This document shows positions 61,413 through 64,000 of a stretch of 64,000 nt of DNA, in pieces. The notes under the pieces were generated by a model. That model was not told the origin of the DNA and ran no database searches. It saw only the letters and a list, made by a program, of their open reading frames with translations. How positions within the stretch are numbered: the first letter of the stretch is position 1; every line of letters starts with the position of its first letter. The stretch comes from Kosakonia oryzae (GTDB taxonomy: Bacteria; Pseudomonadota; Gammaproteobacteria; Enterobacterales; Enterobacteriaceae). Position numbers and translations under genes: made by a program. Location: NCBI RefSeq assembly GCF_001658025.2, contig NZ_CP014007.2:868001-932000 (forward strand), read 5' to 3'.

Positions 61413-62249
61413 GTGGAAGTCAGACAAAGCATCCACAGTGCGCACGCCAAAACGCTGGATACCCAGGGTCTGCGCAATGAGTTTTTAATTGAAAAAGTGT
61501 TCGTTGATGACGAATACACCATGGTCTACAGCCACATCGACCGCATCATTGTTGGCGGCATTAAGCCGGTACAGAAAAACGTTTCTGTCGGCGGCGAAGT
61601 GGGTAAGCAACTCGGCGTGACCTATTTCCTTGAACGCCGCGAGCTGGGCGTCATCAACATTGGCGGTCCGGGGACGATTACCGTTGACGGCCAGTGCTAT
61701 GAAATTGGTCACCGCGATGCGCTATACGTTGGCAAGGGCGCGAAAGAAGTGGTGTTTGCCAGCGTCGATAGCGCAAAACCGGCCAAGTTCTACTACAACT
61801 GCGCGCCGGCGCACATGACCTTCCCAACGAAAAAAGTGACCCCTGCGGATGTCGCGCCGGTCACCCTTGGCGATCCGCTCACCAGTAACCGCCGCACCAT
61901 CAATAAATATTTCGTGCCGGATGTGCTGGAAACCTGCCAGTTAAGCATGGGGCTGACCGAGCTGGCGCCGGGCAACCTGTGGAACACCATGCCGTGCCAT
62001 ACCCATGAACGCCGTATGGAAGTCTATTTCTACTTCAACATGGAAGAAGATGCCTGCGTCTTCCACATGATGGGAGAACCGCAGCAAACGCGTCATATCG
62101 TGATGCACAACGAGCAAGCCGTCATTTCTCCAAGCTGGTCCATTCACTCGGGTGTTGGCACGCGTGCGTACACCTTCATCTGGGGAATGGTGGGTGAGAA
62201 CCAGGTCTTTGATGACATGGATCACGTCGCTGTAAAAGATCTGCGCTAA
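61413..62249 (+). CDS. kduI: KduI, 5-dehydro-4-deoxy-D-glucuronate isomerase
   Basis: A 278-residue cupin isomerase, same length as E. coli KduI and nearly identical in the start ([20 protein letters not shown]). Zinc ligands His196, His198 and Glu203 ([15 protein letters not shown]) and His near 245 (SWSIHSG) are present. It converts 5-keto-4-deoxyuronate to 3-deoxy-D-glycero-2,5-hexodiulosonate. The GTG start at 61413 has CGGAGG at six bases and sets the correct N-terminus; the longer in-frame start at 61374 is rejected. Confidence 0.97.
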   Translation: MEVRQSIHSAHAKTLDTQGLRNEFLIEKVFVDDEYTMVYSHIDRIIVGGIKPVQKNVSVGGEVGKQLGVTYFLERRELGVINIGGPGTITVDGQCYEIGHRDALYVGKGAKEVVFASVDSAKPAKFYYNCAPAHMTFPTKKVTPADVAPVTLGDPLTSNRRTINKYFVPDVLETCQLSMGLTELAPGNLWNTMPCHTHERRMEVYFYFNMEEDACVFHMMGEPQQTRHIVMHNEQAVISPSWSIHSGVGTRAYTFIWGMVGENQVFDDMDHVAVKDLR

Positions 62250-62309
62250 GTGCGGGCAGCATAAAACCATGCCTGTCCGGTACAGGCGCTGATAGATTAA
62301 GGAACTAAC

Positions 62310-63071
62310 ATGATTCTGGATGCATTTTCTCTTCAAGGTAAGGTTGCGGTAGTGAGCGGTTGCGATACCGGTCTCGGTCAGGGGATGGCGCTGGGTCTGG
62401 CGGAAGCAGGTTGCGACATCGTTGGCATCAACATCGTTGAACCGACAGAAACCATCGAGCGCGTGACCGCGCTGGGCCGTCGTTTTCTCAGCCTGACTGC
62501 CGATCTGCGTAAGATCGACGGCATTCCGGCGCTGCTGGAACGTGCGGTCGCAGAGTTCGGCAAGATCGACATTCTGGTGAATAACGCCGGTTTGATCCGC
62601 CGTGAAGACGCGATCAACTTTAGCGAGCAGGACTGGGACGACGTCATGAACTTGAACATCAAGAGCGTATTCTTTATGTCTCAGGCGGCGGCGAAACACT
62701 TTATCGCTCAGGGTAACGGCGGCAAGATCATCAACATCGCTTCCATGCTCTCCTTCCAGGGCGGCATCCGCGTTCCGTCTTACACCGCGTCAAAAAGCGG
62801 CGTGATGGGCATCACCCGTCTGCTGGCTAACGAATGGGCGAAGCACAATATCAACGTCAACGCGATTGCGCCGGGCTACATGGCGACCAATAACACCCAG
62901 CAACTGCGCGCCGACGAACAGCGCAGCGCTGAGATCCTCGATCGTATCCCGGCTGCGCGTTGGGGTTTGCCGAGCGATCTGAAAGGGCCGGTGGTGTTCC
63001 TCGCATCGAAAGCATCTGACTACATCAACGGTTACACCGTGGCTGTTGATGGCGGCTGGCTGGCACGATAA
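62310..63071 (+). CDS. kduD: KduD, 2-deoxy-D-gluconate 3-dehydrogenase (SDR)
   Basis: A 253-residue short-chain dehydrogenase with the NAD-binding SGCDTGLGQGMA start (about residues 16-27), NNAGLIRR, catalytic Ser in IASMLSFQGG and Tyr-x3-Lys in YTASKSG. It reduces the KduI product to 2-keto-3-deoxygluconate. 60 bases after kduI, same operon, AAGGAACTAAC before the ATG. Confidence 0.97.
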   Translation: MILDAFSLQGKVAVVSGCDTGLGQGMALGLAEAGCDIVGINIVEPTETIERVTALGRRFLSLTADLRKIDGIPALLERAVAEFGKIDILVNNAGLIRREDAINFSEQDWDDVMNLNIKSVFFMSQAAAKHFIAQGNGGKIINIASMLSFQGGIRVPSYTASKSGVMGITRLLANEWAKHNINVNAIAPGYMATNNTQQLRADEQRSAEILDRIPAARWGLPSDLKGPVVFLASKASDYINGYTVAVDGGWLAR

Positions 63072-63093
63072 TTCGTCTGCCGGAGCCTGATAA

Positions 63094-63118
63094 AACCTGC
63101 CTGCGGGCAGGTTTTTTT
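63094..63118 (+). terminator. Rho-independent terminator of kduI-kduD
   Basis: AACCTGCC-TGCG-GGCAGGTT stem with seven T residues, 22 bases after the kduD stop. Confidence 0.95.
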
Positions 63119-63257
63119 ATTTCTGCATAAAGTTTGTCCATATGTGTCTAATTGAAAAATCCATATTCATTTCTACTGAAGTCACACCCTTGTTTATAAA
63201 TATCATATAAATCATATTGTTAAAATTAGTTTAGTGCTTAAACTATATTTTCAAAAT

Positions 63258-63273
63258 TGTAAACTCCATCACA
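63258..63273 (+). promoter_or_regulatory. CRP-like site upstream of araE
   Basis: TGTAA-N6-TCACA (ACTCCA spacer) is one base off the CRP consensus TGTGA-N6-TCACA and is placed like the CRP site of the E. coli araE promoter. Confidence 0.65.
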
Positions 63274-63286
63274 AAACGCAGTGCCA

Positions 63287-63304
63287 CAGCGGTTTTATCC
63301 ATAT
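63287..63304 (+). promoter_or_regulatory. AraC half-site upstream of araE
   Basis: CAGCGGTTTTATCCATAT resembles the AraC I1 half-site TAGCATTTTTATCCATA, keeping the TTTATCCATA core, just downstream of the CRP-like site and about 85 bases before the araE start. Confidence 0.6.
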
Positions 63305-63386
63305 CTTCGCGAGTTCCTCACTGACGCTTCCGGCGATTGCTGGCTTACTTTCATAGAACACCTTACTTTGTGCAGGCAGGGAAAAA

Positions 63387-64000
63387 ATGGCTTCTATCAG
63401 TAATGACTCTGTAATACTTCCGCGCGCGTTGCGTGATACCCGGCGGATGAACCTGTTTGTTTCTGTTTCGGCAGCAGTCGCCGGACTGTTGTTTGGCCTT
63501 GATATCGGCGTAATCGCCGGTGCGCTGCCGTTTATTACCGATCATTTTACGTTGAGCAGCCGCCTGCAAGAGTGGGTGGTAAGCAGCATGATGCTCGGCG
63601 CGGCGCTGGGCGCGCTGTTTAACGGCTGGCTCTCGTTCCGCCTGGGGCGTAAATACAGCCTGATGGTCGGTGCGGTGCTGTTTGTTGCTGGTTCACTCGG
63701 TTCGGCGTTTGCCGGTAGTGTGGAAGTGCTGCTCCTTTCTCGCGTGCTGTTGGGCATTGCTGTAGGGATTGCCTCTTACACTGCGCCGCTCTATCTCTCT
63801 GAAATGGCGAGCGAAAACGTGCGTGGCAAGATGATCAGCATGTACCAGTTGATGGTAACGCTGGGGATTGTGCTGGCGTTCCTCTCCGATACGGCGTTCA
63901 GCTACAGCGGCAACTGGCGGGCGATGCTCGGCGTGCTGGCGTTGCCAGCGGTGCTTTTGATTATTCTGGTGATTTTCCTCCCCAATAGCCCGCGCTGGCT
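63387..64000 (+). CDS. araE: AraE, arabinose:H+ symporter (partial, N-terminal part)
   Basis: Runs off the right edge after about 204 residues. The MFS sugar-porter start [33 protein letters not shown], the loop RLGRKYSL and the PNSPRW motif after helix 6 match E. coli AraE almost residue for residue. ATG at 63387 has AGGG upstream. It imports L-arabinose, another plant cell wall sugar, and follows kduD as in E. coli gene order. Confidence 0.95.
   Translation, partial: MASISNDSVILPRALRDTRRMNLFVSVSAAVAGLLFGLDIGVIAGALPFITDHFTLSSRLQEWVVSSMMLGAALGALFNGWLSFRLGRKYSLMVGAVLFVAGSLGSAFAGSVEVLLLSRVLLGIAVGIASYTAPLYLSEMASENVRGKMISMYQLMVTLGIVLAFLSDTAFSYSGNWRAMLGVLALPAVLLIILVIFLPNSPRW

Noticed and set aside
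1..64000. CRISPR arrays, prophage, insertion sequences or rRNA
   Set aside because: No regularly spaced repeats, phage structural genes, transposases or rRNA motifs were found on reading both strands.

Overview
The window is chromosomal DNA from a plant- or environment-associated member of the Enterobacteriaceae; a Kosakonia/Enterobacter/Phytobacter-like genus is my best guess. The right end (yqeF, kdgM, ogl, kduI, kduD, araE) and the left anchor (ygeR next to tRNA-Gly CCC) keep the E. coli neighbourhood and proteins. About 60 kb of accessory and paralogous genes sits between these two conserved anchors. No plasmid replication genes, integrase, transposase, rRNA or CRISPR array was seen.

Layout. 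(1) 1-2.9 kb: truncated AroY/LpdC-type UbiD decarboxylase with a divergent LysR regulator, then ygeR/actS and tRNA-Gly. (2) 3-17.2 kb: an AT-richer island beside the tRNA, mostly on the minus strand. It holds a class II microcin-like precursor with a VSGA leader, a C39-peptidase ABC exporter with its HlyD-type adaptor, an unknown 278-residue protein and a small two-helix candidate immunity protein. Upstream on the same strand is a complete chaperone-usher fimbria, followed by a separate ABC-2/HlyD lipoprotein exporter. (3) 18-34.6 kb: a mosaic of small metabolic and stress genes: PanE-like reductase, yjdI-yjdJ, GntP-type permease with a short UxuA, cold-shock protein plus an ATT-started YmcF-like protein, YafE-like methyltransferase, hydrolase, PRISE reductase, RoxA, a frameshifted oxidase-like gene, a nitroreductase and an OxyR-like regulator that keeps both redox cysteines.

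(4) 34.8-51.4 kb: an Acetobacter-type (bcsABCD) cellulose operon, read on the minus strand as small accessory gene, bcsA, bcsB, bcsC, bcsD, PAS-GGDEF cyclase, galU-like gene, bcsZ. It carries its own UDP-glucose supply and c-di-GMP synthesis. A PAS-(degenerate GGDEF)-EAL phosphodiesterase is divergent from it, and an additional PAS-PAS-GGDEF cyclase with an intact inhibitory site lies beyond. (5) 51.4-56.9 kb: reverse transsulfuration genes (cystathionine beta-synthase and gamma-lyase) divergent from a second methionine-type ABC importer with possible MetJ boxes between them.

(6) 57-64 kb: yqeF, then pectin/oligogalacturonate catabolism (kdgM porin, ogl, kduI, kduD) with KdgR-like boxes in the ogl-kduI divergent promoter, and the start of araE with CRP- and AraC-like sites. 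A REP element and a 127-bp ERIC element lie between kdgM and ogl.

The most interesting items are the microcin-like secretion operon colinear with the fimbria, small genes too short or non-canonical for standard gene calling (YmcF-like, a 41-residue membrane protein, a 35-codon ORF ending in a terminator), the self-contained c-di-GMP/cellulose module, and a one-base poly-C frameshift at 31861.
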